64,000 nucleotides of DNA from Nemertoderma westbladi (taxonomy: Eukaryota > Xenacoelomorpha > Nemertodermatida > Nemertodermatidae), in NCBI GenBank assembly GCA_032718475.1, contig JAUCBJ010001032.1, positions 1-64,000 of the forward strand, read 5' to 3'. The notes beneath the pieces were generated by a model, which was given only the letters and a program-made list of their open reading frames with translations, was not told the origin of the DNA and did not search any database. The position numbers were made by a program, and so were the translations under genes. Positions 1 through 11,709 of this stretch are shown one piece after another (within the stretch, counting starts at the first letter, position 1; each line of letters opens with the position of its first letter).

Positions 1-880
1 ATTTTTTATGAAAGAATTAAGCAAAAAAAAGTACCAATTTAAGAATAAAATTGCGTATGTATGGGAAAAAACGTATTAATGTATTTAATGTAAAAAACAA
101 TATATACATCGATATACACCACCCTTCGTTGGACAGATGACATACATGTCCACCAAAAATACTACGCAATTCAGCAAAAATTTAGTTATATATCCGTTTT
201 GAGGTTTATACATATATACTGTGCGCTTTATAACTATCTGGAACAACCTAACAAACAATTTTATAATATCTTCCACTACTTAACATATTATTTAGAACCT
301 CATTAAGTTCTGCTGATTTACTACAATATTGTAAGGGTTCGTGAAAAAAGTCTACATACATTGTTCACAATCTCAACTATAGTTGATTGACATATTCCAG
401 TTGGTTTAATTTATTTGAACTATTATCTACGCTACCGTATGTAGTTAATTATTTCTAATTACACTTATATTGTATCGTACATTAAATTAATTTATGTAGG
501 CCTAGTATGTACATACATACCTTATATATTTGCATTCTGTGGTGGCTTGCGGGCATGGCTGAATGCCACTAATATATTTTTATTGAGTAAACGAACTATT
601 ACACGTGATGTTATTGTATTTTTATTGCTATTGTGTTTTATTGCTCTTTTCCAATTATATGAAATAAAAAACGTACGTTATTGTTGTTGTTACCCTAAAG
701 GGCCAATTTATTAATATTCGAATGTAAACCATTTAAATAAGCTTTAAATCAAGTTTCACTAGTAAATTGAGGGACTTTTTGTGATGATCAAATCTTACGG
801 CAATTAAATGAATTTTAGCTAAGCATATAGCTAAGCTATACAACATTTAACTTCACAGTTATGTTTTAACTTTGAGCGTT
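1..880. other. AT-rich DNA, no gene seen
   Basis: No ORF here looks like protein and no repeat structure stands out. The short ORFs present are of chance length for this base composition. Confidence 0.5.
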
Positions 881-888
881 AGGTGTTA

Positions 889-1232
889 TTATGCCCTTTG
901 GCAAAATAATACCTGTGCAATTAAAGGAAAAACACCCATTATTTTCCAAATGCCGTTGGGAAAAATAACACATGTACAATTAAATTGAAACACCACCAAA
1001 ACTTCCCAAGCCCCATTTTTGAAACTCTTCCCCACAAACAATGCCCTTTTAGAATCTGTAAATAGTTGTTCAGGGACAAAAATAATGGAAATGCATACCT
1101 CTGTACAGTACATGTGTAACAACTTACATATCCACAGAAGTTAGTTTTTTTCCCAGTTATTTAACCCGCGGGCAGGAAAATGTTACATTTTCCTCCCCAA
1201 GGGTTAACTGGGAAAATAACTAATTTCCTGGT
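889..1232. repeat. Imperfect tandem pair followed by a foldback
   Basis: Positions 895-1015 hold two diverged copies of a ~65-bp block (each with a run like CAATTAAA followed by an A/C-rich tract). Next to it is an imperfect inverted repeat: the arm at 1141-1167 pairs with 1201-1223, and the centre 1174-1193 is itself a palindrome (AGGAAAATG/CATTTTCCT). This may be a degenerate foldback element; no target-site duplication was identified. Confidence 0.4.
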
Positions 1233-2535
1233 AATAAGCATAATTATTGTGCAGCCTATTTTTATATATATTATACATATTCATCGGAAACATCAATCTA
1301 ACAAACTTTTCCGTGGAAACAACTGCACTGACTCAAAAAACTTAGAACCACAGACCCCACAGACTAATGCAGAAACTAATTACGCAGTCGGTCGGGAGTT
1401 TCATCAACTCACTCCCATGGCACTAACCCTAATATCAATGACTAGGTTGTAATCTTTTAGAATATCGTCTCTTGCATTGATCTCAGCTAGTCCATATTCG
1501 ACGCCATCGACCACAAATTTGGTACTCCAGACTTCTCCTGATATAGATATCAGACCCCCCAACCTCACTTCGGACTTTTCCCCGCTTATACATACTATAT
1601 TGTAAATAGTTAGCAGTATGTGCGTGAGACACATAATACTATTAATTGTAGACATCTTTGGTAGGTAAATCAAAGTTATAATTTGATTGTGACTTGTTTT
1701 CAGCCCTGCGAGCTAAAAGCGAACAGAATCACCTGAATTCACATTCCAAAATAAATCTTTTAACCGCAATTTATTTATAATATACAGTTTAAAATGTTTC
1801 TTTATATAAACTCATGCTATTCCCCAAATAAGGATACTCTCCAATAAACAACAAATGAGATACAGACCAAGCAGAACATGAACACTCTATTCCGCCCTTG
1901 GTTTCAACCCTACCGAAGATGTAAAGTAATAAAGTATCCTGCTTAGTGCTTTATTGTGTTATAACTATATTTTATTATTTGAAGAGGGAACAACCCATAA
2001 CCTATATGTTCCACTCGGATTAATCAGTACACTAACGATTAATCAAAACACTACGCTGGCATATCCAAGTCATTGGAAATATAGATATGAAAGGTTCACC
2101 TGTTATCCCTGCTCGGGCTCAGCATCCTTGTAAAGGTTCTATCCAATGAGTTATTGTCCTCTGCAGTTCGGACAAATCAACTCCTCCCATACAATATAAA
2201 CGGTGGTATTGCAGCTTTCATCAATTTCCATTTAAGGGGGGGGGGGGGGGGGAGAAATTTTCTTAACAAAGTGAAATTTTTGAAAGATATCCTATCTGAT
2301 GCAGAATTGCATGTTTAATACAAAAATGGAAACCATTTTTCCATTTTAAGATAGTGGCTTCGTTAAATCGCAGTATCAGTAAATGCAATGAAGTTTGCAT
2401 TCGATTCCAAATTTCTGTGCTCAGTGGTGCCAAATGGATGTCTCCACGAGAAAGAACATAAACTTTTAATAGAGAAGGTATTTTTTATGATTATTTGACC
2501 TACTGGTAAGTTTATATAACAACTTCAAATGGCTC
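1233..2535. other. No gene seen; contains a G17 run
   Basis: No supported coding sequence. A run of 17 G occurs at 2236-2252. The 89-aa minus ORF at 1404-1673 has no recognisable motif. Confidence 0.45.
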
Positions 2536-2629
2536 TTGCTTTTGCTTAAACGACTCATTACACGGAATAGACGTATACCTCATTGGAGATCTTCAAAATG
2601 TATAATATCCAGTTATAGTGGTCGTACGA

Positions 2630-3090
2630 AGTTAATTTTAGGCTCATTCGAAAGCTCTTTCTCAGAGAATAATCCTCCTGGTGACTCAGTACCCAGTTTG
2701 TTTATCAAAGGCAATAGGTCGATTGCATACATGGCCATGGCTAGTGGTTCCCCCTGTGTTGTACATTCCACAGACCAAAGGGTTTCTTTTCTGGCAAACA
2801 GGGCAACCGGATTGCGATGTGTTAATAAGGGCGGCTGCTAGGGATGGGCAGATTACCTGGGCATTCAGTAGAGTTAGCTTCCTAAGTGTGTTAAATGCAT
2901 TTGTAGTATCCAAGAGTATAATATCCTGACTGTCTGAGTCAGAGTTGGAGTCTCTGAGGGAATGTATTGCATGCTATCTACCTCTATGCATTGCAGCTGA
3001 AAGAATGGCATCACCATCGATGGCATCAAAATTTACTAGGTGGTGATCAACATCTCCCGCCCATTCTGTCTCAACTAGTGAAGAGTCAAT
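2630..3090 (-). pseudogene. Reverse-transcriptase fragment (broken)
   Basis: Read on the minus strand this is a decayed RT palm region. A stretch LLDTTNAFNTL is followed by CPSLAAALINT and, after a frameshift, TQGEPLAMAMYAIDLLPLI. These correspond to the 'DA-NAFN' (motif A) and 'T-QGDPLAM' (motif B) blocks of a family of RT proteins common in uncharacterised metazoan ORFs. The YxDD block and the C-terminal domain are missing here. Stops and at least one frameshift make it a pseudogene. The minus ORF at 3094-3432 may be upstream sequence of the same element but I cannot confirm it. The C-terminal domain of the same type of protein survives separately at 55,440-56,150 on the plus strand. The clade name is uncertain. 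Confidence 0.6.
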
Positions 3091-3460
3091 ATGTCAAATA
3101 CAGGGACTCTGTCGACACAATCTTCTAGGGATAAGACCAAACCACCTACACCATCCTGTAAAATTTCCCGAGCCGGCGCAACACATCCTGTGGTCATACT
3201 GTTGATGAACTTCCTGTGGGATGCTTCTCCTGCTTTTAGTTATGGTTTTAATCATTTTCAGATCAGAATCGCGAACAAGTCCATTGGTTAGACTCATGGT
3301 TGACTTAATCTCCAGTTCAGTGCCAGACAGGTTAGACGCTGGGTGTACCCATTCGTAGTCTGATTGACTAAACTCAGGCTGTAGAGTGACCCCAGAATTA
3401 GATTTGTGGACAGTGATTAAAATCAAATTCAAAATCTAATTCAGACTGGAAAAGCGCTAA

Positions 3461-4618
3461 CAACTCTTCTCCTATAACTCCCCTAAGTCATCTGATAAAT
3501 AAATATTTTTATACACTATAGAAATAGAATACTGTCCCTGGAAATATAATTCAAGAAAATTGTAGCTGATAAAAGGGGCACAGAAAAATCTGAAACACGC
3601 GAACCGAGTTTGTGAACTAATAATTTAATCTTCATCTGCAAATTTATTGAATGCATCTTCAACAAAAAACTGGCAATGTTTATGGACATACCATTGCTTT
3701 AAACAGCACTGCCTAATACAATTTATTAAAGTTCAGCCTTTGTGTAAATATGGCAGAACTGTTTGGGGACATTGCATTAAATGCTGCAACCGATCTAATC
3801 CCAGGCTTTCATCCTCGACTTGTCGATAATTGTGAAACAAGGTAACCTCGAAACAGAGTGGGTGGAAGGGTTTCTGATATGTGGTAAATATTGTGTTTAC
3901 CATATATACTTTGTAAGATCACCAATGGATGTGAACAGGTTTTCATTTATGAAACAGATTGGAAGACTGAAAATTGAGAGACATGACAACGCTACGTTTA
4001 GAAGCTAACTATCACTAGTTCCTCGCAACATACTGTATATTATTTCATAAATATAATGTGAGTAATATTACAATAGCGCAGTATATACCAATATATCGGT
4101 AAGCACTCTAGTACCGCCTCTACATAAGTTTGTTGCTTCATAGAATTGCGCTAAGCCACAGAGATTAAATCCTTGGATTTATAATTTACGATTATTAAAT
4201 AACTCAGAAACCTGCCACGCGATCACGTTTCCTAAGGGTTATACAACACATTTCAGCACTTATAGACTCACACATGTCTTTTCTACAACAGTACAGTATG
4301 ACAGTATGTACAAATTACATAGAGTTGATCTGTCCAACACACTCCATCCACTTGTCTTAATGTAGTATTATTGCCCGTACAGTATGTAACAGTTAACTTG
4401 TTCAACACAATCAATTGAGTCTGTTAGTTTTTGTGGAAAGCTTTTAATTTTGTTTACAAGAAAGTCTCTCTGAATTTGCAAATACTAAATAATAAAATAA
4501 CTATCGCTTTGAATATAATTTTGCCTTATTGCAAGTAATTACAGTGTAAAAAGGCTTGAAATATATTGAAGGGAAATAAGTGACACCAGCCAGTTACTTT
4601 AGGTCCAGCCCGTCTGTC
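3461..4618 (+). repeat. Segmental duplication copy 1, block a
   Basis: This block matches 56,482-57,329 with small substitutions and indels: the shared start AACTCTTCTCCT, the shared TTTGGGGACATTGCATTAAA segment, and the shared end near the CCCGTCTGTCT word. Copy 2 lacks about 120 bp found here at ~3831-3950. No gene is confidently present. Confidence 0.8.
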
Positions 4619-5949
4619 TTCCATCTATCTCCATCATCTACTACAAACACAACAATCTCTAAAATACCACGGTTCCATCATCAGGAATTCACTGTCTAAA
4701 AATCGGAAACAATCCAAAACAAAATATACGTTTGTAAAAAACTATAAAATACTCTTAATGAATATTATAAGCACTTAATAATAACTTTCTCCTACCTTTA
4801 CATTCTACTTCTACCTTTATATCTATAATACTGTAATCCGCGAATACTAAAAAATTATTTCCTTAAAAACAATCAATACAACTAATAATAATCTAAAGCG
4901 TACAGCGGTGTTCGGACACTACCCCCCCCCCCCCTCCCCCACGACTGTTCTTAACTTCGCACATTCGTATTTTTCAATTTGTAAGGTAAACGGACCGCTG
5001 GTATCCAGATAAGTTGTATCCAATTTTCCTTTTGTAGCTCAGAAAGTGATCTTTTGCATCCCTATTTTACATTTTGTATCCAAGTTGTATTTATAGGTTT
5101 TATCAATGCAATTACATCGCATTGTTTGCTAATCTTTAAACAATTAATTAGATGACCTAAAATTCCATCCCCCGAATGATATACTGTTTTTATTAACTAT
5201 AGAATTATAATAATTAATTGTTTTAATTATGGGTATTATTATGTAATAGTCTTCTTCAAATTGTAGCAGATGGGGATGAATATTATTGTTGCAATCAAAA
5301 TTATACCTCTCCAGGGTAAAATCGACATGCGTCGGTCGACCTGTATTCTGTGTTCAGCCTTACATATTACTATACATATTATATAGATATTATACACACT
5401 ACATATTAAATTTCCTGGTTACTTGCAATATTTTTAATAGGATTTTGTTGAATTATATAATATTGTAGTAATTTATATATTAATTTGGTTAACGTTCAAT
5501 ACAGCTCCTACTTTAGGATTAGTCAATTTATTATCTGATGATACAAACATGAATTAATTATTTCAAAATAATTGAAATATTCCCCCCCCCCCCCCCCCCC
5601 CCGATCACAGTGCTTAGACTGCACAATACTAGCAATGCTACTGCGCAGTCTAGTCACGCAAGAAATTAGCCTTCAAAAAAATAAACAATCCGTCTGGTTA
5701 ATCCAAAACAAAATGTAGATGTAACGCAACAGTACCAGTAACATTATCATTTAACGAAATGTGGGTATTATTGAAAAAGATCGGCCTTCTCAATTAAAAG
5801 AGCTCTTACGAGCTCATGTGATTGATTGATTGATTGATTGATAAGCCCCTATTGCGATTTTGGCAACATTGTCTAGCGAGAGACGGGAAATGGACTCTAT
5901 ATTTCACTGGGTTCAGCAGAAGCAGCAACACTTAGATCCGGGCACCCCT
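4619..5949. other. Unassigned AT-rich DNA with C13 and C21 runs and a GATT microsatellite
   Basis: Poly-C runs lie at 4922-4934 (13 C) and 5582-5602 (21 C). A (TGAT)n microsatellite is at 5819-5842. No coding region is supported. This stretch has no counterpart in copy 2 of the duplication, where the flanking blocks lie close together, so it was gained in copy 1 or lost from copy 2. Confidence 0.5.
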
Positions 5950-5956
5950 TCAGTCC

Positions 5957-8735
5957 TACTACGATCGGCATGCTGCATTGCAGCTGCATTTTTAAGAATG
6001 CTGTGCCGGCTTGTCGACAAAATTGCGCCACCACAACTCCCTATCATCCATGACATTTGCTAGATCATCCGCATCTTCAAGGCCAGTGTCCTTTAAGATG
6101 CGTCTCAAGAAAGTCATTGGCTGTCCACCATGCTTATTCACTCCATGAGGCTGCCAAAGCACAAGATTATGCGCTGGCTGGTCCTTACGGCGAAAGCAAT
6201 GTCCTGCAAAGCGGAGGCGACTTTGTTCTAGTGTCAAGCTTGGGAGAACCAATGAGACACCTCCAATGTTATATAGTGTTTGGTTGGAGATGTGTGCATT
6301 GATACTTGATACAATGAACCCGGCGCAGCATTCTTGTGAATGTGCCATCCAAAGATTTGGTGTCCTCAGCAGTTAGAGCCCAGCATGGACTCCCATAGGG
6401 GAGTACTGGAACTACTGCTGCTCTAAATAATCGGACCTTAAGTTTCCGATTAATTCTCTGTGACTTCCAAATCCTGGAAAGCCTATTCAAGGCTGCCCAT
6501 GCCTTTCCCTTACGTATTCGAAAGTCCTCACCTGACTTCCGGATCCATGATCACAGGTAACAGAATTCGTCCACATGCTCAAGCATACCATCCTTTGAGC
6601 TTATGCTCATCCGGTCAGAGACTTGCTGAGGACTTTCAAAGTTAACTGTCAAAATTTTGGTCTTTTGGGAGTTAATAAAAAGACCAACACTAGAAGCAGC
6701 CTGTTCTAATGAGCTGAGGAGCCGTTGGGCTCCCTCTAGTGATTCTGAGAGTACTCCTAAGTCATCAGTAAAGTCTAGATCTGTTAGGTACTTGGCAGGA
6801 TTTCCTCGACTTCTGGAGCCAGTAGGTGGAGTTATCATCACCCCATCATCATTATGATGATCTAAGGACATGCGTAGAACATAGTCAACCACAATTATAA
6901 ACAAGAATGGCGCAAGTGTGTCTCCTTGGAGGACGCCCCATAACACTTCAAATGGTTCTGTGTCACCATCAACAGTAGACACAAATGTTGTCGAACCATC
7001 GTATACTGATCTGATTGCTGCACTAATTTCATCAGGAATCCCATATAATGAAAGTATGCTGAACATATGTGAGTGAGAGACTGAATCAAAGGCCTTGAAG
7101 AAGTCAACAAAGATAACAGCCAGGTGCCTGTCTTTCCTTTTTGATAACTCTTCAATTATCATTCTAAGTGCCAAAATGGGCTCCATGGTCCCACGACCTC
7201 TACGGAACCCATTCTGAATTCCACGGAGCAGTCTCTCAATGGGATCCCTGATGCGATTTAATAGAATTCTATTGTATAGCTTTGCAGCAATCGAGATCAA
7301 TGAGATTCTCAGAAAAGAACCATAGAGTGTTAGGTTGCCTTTCTTGGGAACTGGCACCAACTTATTTGTTTTCATTTCGTGTGGGACTCTTGTTGTTCGG
7401 TACATGTCTACTATGATGGGATAGATGAGCTTTAAACACTCAGGTATTTCAAAGACCTCAGGGGGAACACCATCTACTCCACTGGTACGATTGGTCTTAA
7501 TGCTCCTTGCAGCAGCCTTCACTTCTGCAAAGGAGATATTGCCAATGGGAATATCTGGGAATACAGACTCAGACACTTTTACTTCTATAAAGTTATCAGG
7601 CAATACCCAGTCATTATTGAGGAGCTTTTCAAAGTGGGCCTTCCAAACATTGAGGTGATCGACTGGTGATTCAGCCTTAATCTTGGTGGTTGGTTGGCTT
7701 TTCCACCCAGTAAGCAAGTTGATCGATTTCCATGCCTGGGATGATTGCCTGCTGTCGTCAGCATCATTGATGGCATCAACCTGTTAGTTTATTAGCTCCT
7801 GTAGATTAACAGAGTACTGCTTGTTCAGGGACCTAGATGCAGCCTTAACTGCATTCTTGGCCACTGTAGTCTGTTTGAGTCGGGACTCTTTCAGCGCCTT
7901 ATAGAGGTCATTTCGGCACTTATGAATTTTATGGTTAGTCCAGGGGGCCCCTTTCCTGTTTCGAGGGTATACAGGAACTGTTTCTGCAGCTGCTAAGTTA
8001 ACTGCTTCTGTGAAGGCAGTATAGCCCTTGCAGTGATATACCGCCTCAGAGGCAAGAACCCCATACCTGTTGCTCAGCTGTAGTATGAAGCTGGATCTCA
8101 CACTTGGCTGTTGCAACAGAGAGGACCAGTCATGCCATGGCAAGGCATATTTCGTTGTTCTGCTAGCACGCAGACTAAGTCATACCTAAGTGTAAAAGCA
8201 TTACAGTCGTGTATAGAGCTCCTGTATATCATACGAAACAGAATATGGTCCATCTGGGACTTGTGACCACAGGGTCCACTATGAGTCCACTGCTTTCCAG
8301 TTTGCTTCTTGAACTGGGTTCCAGTCGAAAACAATCCATTTGCAGAGATAAAATCCTGAAGATGGACGGAATTTCGGATAACACTATCGCTATAGACCCA
8401 GGGCAATGTAGGTGTTTGATGCAGACTTGCATTAAAGTCTCCCAGGAATGTTAAGAATGCATGATGATCCACTCCATCAGTAGCTGCTTGTAGATTGTAC
8501 AGGCCTCTACAGGGGCAACACTAGTTGGAGAGAAGCACACAATCAGAACCAACTTAGGAAACTTCTTAGCGAGTCTTCCAGAACATGAATAGTGACAATG
8601 GATGATGCGGTTAGAGATTTGGTCTATTTTGTTCAATTGTCCATGTGCAGTTGGATTCATCAATAGACCAATTCCACCATTGCCACTATCATCTGCTGAT
8701 GCAAGGGCGAGTCGCCAACCGCCCCCCATGTCCTC
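5957..8735 (-). pseudogene. 5'-truncated RTE-type non-LTR retrotransposon (minus)
   Basis: This is a degenerate, 5'-truncated copy of the element intact at 23,456-26,752. The longest piece (6551-7717, 388 aa) covers the RT with GVLQGDTLAPF and LDFTDDLG, where the FADD aspartate block reads FTDD. The EN-side remnants lie at 8098-8729 and the C-terminal remnants at 5992-6490. Frameshifts and stops separate the pieces. The 3' end (low coordinates) carries the family's terminal GCAGCATGCCGATC followed by a short TAG tail. The 7-bp word TCAGTCC occurs at 5950-5956 and 8736-8742 and is a plausible target-site duplication. The copy is absent from the other copy of the segmental duplication. Confidence 0.88.
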
Positions 8736-8954
8736 TCAGTCCAGTAAGGTAGTGCAACCACCACACATCTACTCCATTCTTAGATTGTTCTCTTTTAGAC
8801 TGTCTCTTTATTTACCAAACATTATTGGTACCATCTGGTCCTACCTGGTCCCATACATCAATTAAAGGGTAAAGGTCAACATGCAAAATGCAAACATCTC
8901 GACCATAAAGTATGCTGCAATACTAGCCCTCAAATAATTATTCCTAACAATTCA

Positions 8955-9246
8955 CAGTACGTCTTGGATTCTTGGCGCCGTATATATTTTCTAACAATCA
9001 ACATAAGGGTTTTCTTAAACAAGACTAAAGCAAAATGCTACAAAATATACATACAAAAGAAATATCGCCAAAAATTATTGCATAAGAAGGTAGATTGAAT
9101 TTAGACCTAGTCTACCTTCTTTACAAATGGTATCCTTAAATTATATATATTATTGTGGGAAGAATGAAGTTGTGATACAAAATTCAGCAAAATGCAAACA
9201 GTCGGAAAGAAGAAAAAAGTAGGCCGTAGCCGGAGGCGATCCTAAG
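8955..9246 (+). repeat. Segmental duplication copy 1, block b (left flank of minisatellite)
   Basis: Closely matches ~57,367-57,654, including a self-complementary GAAGGTAGA...TCTACCTTC segment near 9090-9120. The last 25 bp before the minisatellite (GCCGTAGCCGGAGGCGATCC) resemble the inside of the SINE at 45,965-46,202. Confidence 0.75.
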
Positions 9247-10034
9247 TATGCAACTGGAATGTAGTTGTGGGCGCTGTTCCTATCTGCTACTGGAATGTAG
9301 TTGTGGGCGCTGGTCCTATCTGCTACTGGAATGTAGTTGTGGGCGCTGTTCCTATCTGCTACTGGAATGTAGTTGTGGGCGCTGGTCCTATCTGCTACTG
9401 GAATGTAGTTGTGGGCGCTGGTCCTATCTGCTACTGGAATGTAGTTGTGGGCGCTGTTCCTATCTGCTACTGGAATGTAGTTGTGGGCGCTGGTCCTATC
9501 TGCTACTGGAATGTAGTTGTGGGCGCTGTTCCTATCTGCAACTGGAATGTAGTTGTGGGCGCTGTTCCTATCTGCTACTGGAATGTAGTTGTGGGCGCTG
9601 TTCCTATCTGCAACTGGAATGTAGTTGTGGGCGCTGTTCCTATCTGCTACTGGAATGTAGTTGTGGGCGCTGTTCCTATCTGCAACTGGAATGTAGTTGT
9701 GGGCGCTGTTCCTATCTGCAACTGGAATGTAGTTGTGGGCGCTGTTCCTATCTGCAACTGGAATGTAGTTGTGGGCGCTGTTCCTATCTGCAACTGGAAT
9801 GTAGTTGTGGGCGCTGGTCCTATCTGCTACTGGAAGGTAGTTGTGGGCGCTGTTCCTATCTGCTACTGGAATGTAGTTGTGGGAGCTGTTCCTATCTGCT
9901 ACTGGAATGTAGTTGTGGGCGCTGTTCCTATCTGCTACTGGAATGTAGTTGTGGGCGCTGTTCCTATCTGCAACTGGAATGTAGTTGTGGGCGCTGTTCC
10001 TATCTGCAACTGGAATGTAGTTGTGGGCGCTGTG
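9247..10034 (+). repeat. 36-bp minisatellite, about 22 units (copy 1)
   Basis: Near-identical 36-bp tandem units containing GTAGTTGTGGGCGCTGTTCC. Because 36 is a multiple of three, two frames stay open (264 and 282 codons of 12-residue repeats), but these are repeat artefacts rather than proteins. Variants (CTACTGG/CAACTGG, TGTTCC/TGGTCC) mark individual units. The homologous array in copy 2 has about 40 units. Confidence 0.95.
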
Positions 10035-10110
10035 TGCATTGACCTTGAAGACGCGGATGATCTAGGAAATGTCATGACTGATAGGGAGTTGTGGCGGCGC
10101 AATTTATTTA
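10035..10110 (+). pseudogene. RTE 3' coding-end fragment fused to the minisatellite
   Basis: Directly after the last unit, the sequence encodes DADDLGNVM-DRELW-R, the C-terminal end of the RTE ORF (compare the end of 23,456-26,752). It then diverges into TTTATTTATTTAA instead of the normal RTE 3' end. The same junction is found in copy 2 at 59,093-59,170, so the fusion predates the duplication. Confidence 0.75.
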
Positions 10111-10269
10111 TTTAATTTAATTTCGTACACGAGATTTTCATACGTTTTACACTAAAGCACAACAGTAAAACAAAAAGATATAATAATAAATACATTATGG
10201 CTATAGTAAAAAAATATTATTCTAAAAATAAATAAATAAATAATGTCAATAAACAGTAACCCGCTAGAT

Positions 10270-10900
10270 TAGGATGAAGAGAAATTACTTAAATTAAACT
10301 AATGTTAATTCATCATGAGTAAATCCGCTTACATGACCTCCTCCAATTAAGCACGAGATTATTTCTTTGGAAAAATAAATTCTCCATTTAGCCTTATGTA
10401 ACAAAGGTATGTAATTAAGACCGTTAACAATGTGTCTAGTTAAATTATCAAGATTATAAATATTGCACAAGTTTCCTATTTTACGCAAATTGTTTCCACT
10501 ACGAGAACGACAATCTGATAAAAGTAAATCTGCTAAAAATCGAATGCAAAATTTATTTGAATTACATAAAGATGAACAAAAAGAGACCAAACTTCAATAA
10601 TGCATGATACACTGGTGTTTAAATTGCACAAGATTTTCAACAATAAACCTTTGTGAATTATACGATAACCATAATATTATCCTAACATTAATATTCCAAG
10701 TACTAAAAATTCTAGAACAAGATGAGGAAAAGAGGTCCCAAAGATTACTACCGTAGAAGGATGTACATACAGTAAGTGCGCTGAATGTTACAAAGCACAA
10801 ACGGATCAGTATCTTAATGAATTTAATTTGCCCAAAAATTTCCCACGCTTTAACACAATATCATGCTCCTTTGAATTTTTGAAATCAAGGAGGTTACTGA
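10270..10900 (-). pseudogene. CR1-like non-LTR retrotransposon, C-terminal part (copy 1)
   Basis: On the minus strand the two adjacent ORFs (10,594-10,800 and 10,294-10,590) read like the C-terminal region of CR1/L2-group RT proteins: TSFYGSNLWDLFS, then a tryptophan/arginine-rich stretch and a small Cys-containing tail. A TAA separates them. The RT part of the same element is now 9.3 kb away at 20,236-20,700, because a non-LTR element inserted at 10,901. In copy 2 the pieces are contiguous (59,340-60,980). Confidence 0.7.
10890..10900 (+). repeat. Target-site duplication, left (11 bp)
   Basis: GAGGTTACTGA occurs here and again at 20,225-20,235. Copy 2 of the segmental duplication has the sequence once (GAGGTTACCGA, ~59,939-59,949) with no insertion. 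Confidence 0.8.
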
Positions 10901-11187
10901 GGTCAGTATTGGTTGACAGAAGGAGATACGCAATGCGTATCCCATTGCGCCTCATAATAGCCTCTCGTCAACAAGTCAACCCCACCGACTAGCGGCACTG
11001 GCTGTTTCAGCTGACGGGGCTCTGTCGAAAAACGCGTCCCTGATGCAGTAAGGGCCCTCTTTTGAGGTGCAATATTATTATTGCCGCGGAACTGCTTCTA
11101 CTCTAGGCCAGACCTAGCCAGAAGTAGAATCCTCACCAACCATCAACACGAATAGATGAATCTGACAACACATTCTCCAACCCAACA

Positions 11188-11202
11188 CCCCCCCCCCCCC
11201 CC
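11188..11202 (+). repeat. Poly-C run (15)
   Basis: Fifteen consecutive C inside the 5' region of the non-LTR insertion. It is one of eight such runs of 13 or more, all within the first 20 kb. Confidence 0.95.
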
Positions 11203-11700
11203 AACGCCCAACATCACACCTCTACCGACGATGGAGAATAAAAGATCACTCACTATAGAATTCAAGATAAGTTTGATCAAGCAATGCAACGAAACCTGTA
11301 AGTTAGAAAATGCATGGCACCAATATTCTCAAAATAATTAAAAAGTCCTACATTTATTTTGCATGAGATACTAACAAACCGTCACTAACCACAACAAACG
11401 TACTGTATAGTACAGTAGCCTGTCGTATTCGCCCAAATACGGCAGTATAACTCTGGGTTCAGAGAACGTGTACATATTGACAGGCGGCAATCCCCTGATA
11501 CAGTACCAAGCATGTGTTTGATATAAATATTAGATTTCTACTTCCATACAATTCTCATTGATTCCGCAGGTCAATGTTATAATTAAAACATTCAATTTTA
11601 TATATTCTTCCGATTCCATAGGAGGCTTACACACCAACTCTCACCCTACAGCCCTATTTATCACAATCCATCAATTTTTGTCACAGGTGGTCGGACAATA

Positions 11701-11709
11701 CTACTACAA
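11701..11709 (+). repeat. Target-site duplication of TIR element (left)
   Basis: CTACTACAA here matches 14,585-14,593 exactly, directly outside both element ends. Confidence 0.75.

Noticed and set aside
3750-3845. Possible coding exon starting ATGGCAGAACTG with an AAG|GTAAC donor
   Set aside because: Only 31 codons; the duplicate copy at ~56,595 has a substitution and indels that break the frame, and no partner exon was found.
9248-10115. Long ORFs of 12-residue Cys/Trp-rich repeats (also 57,655-59,170)
   Set aside because: They exist because a 36-bp unit is a multiple of three; two frames are open at once and the variation follows DNA units, not codons.
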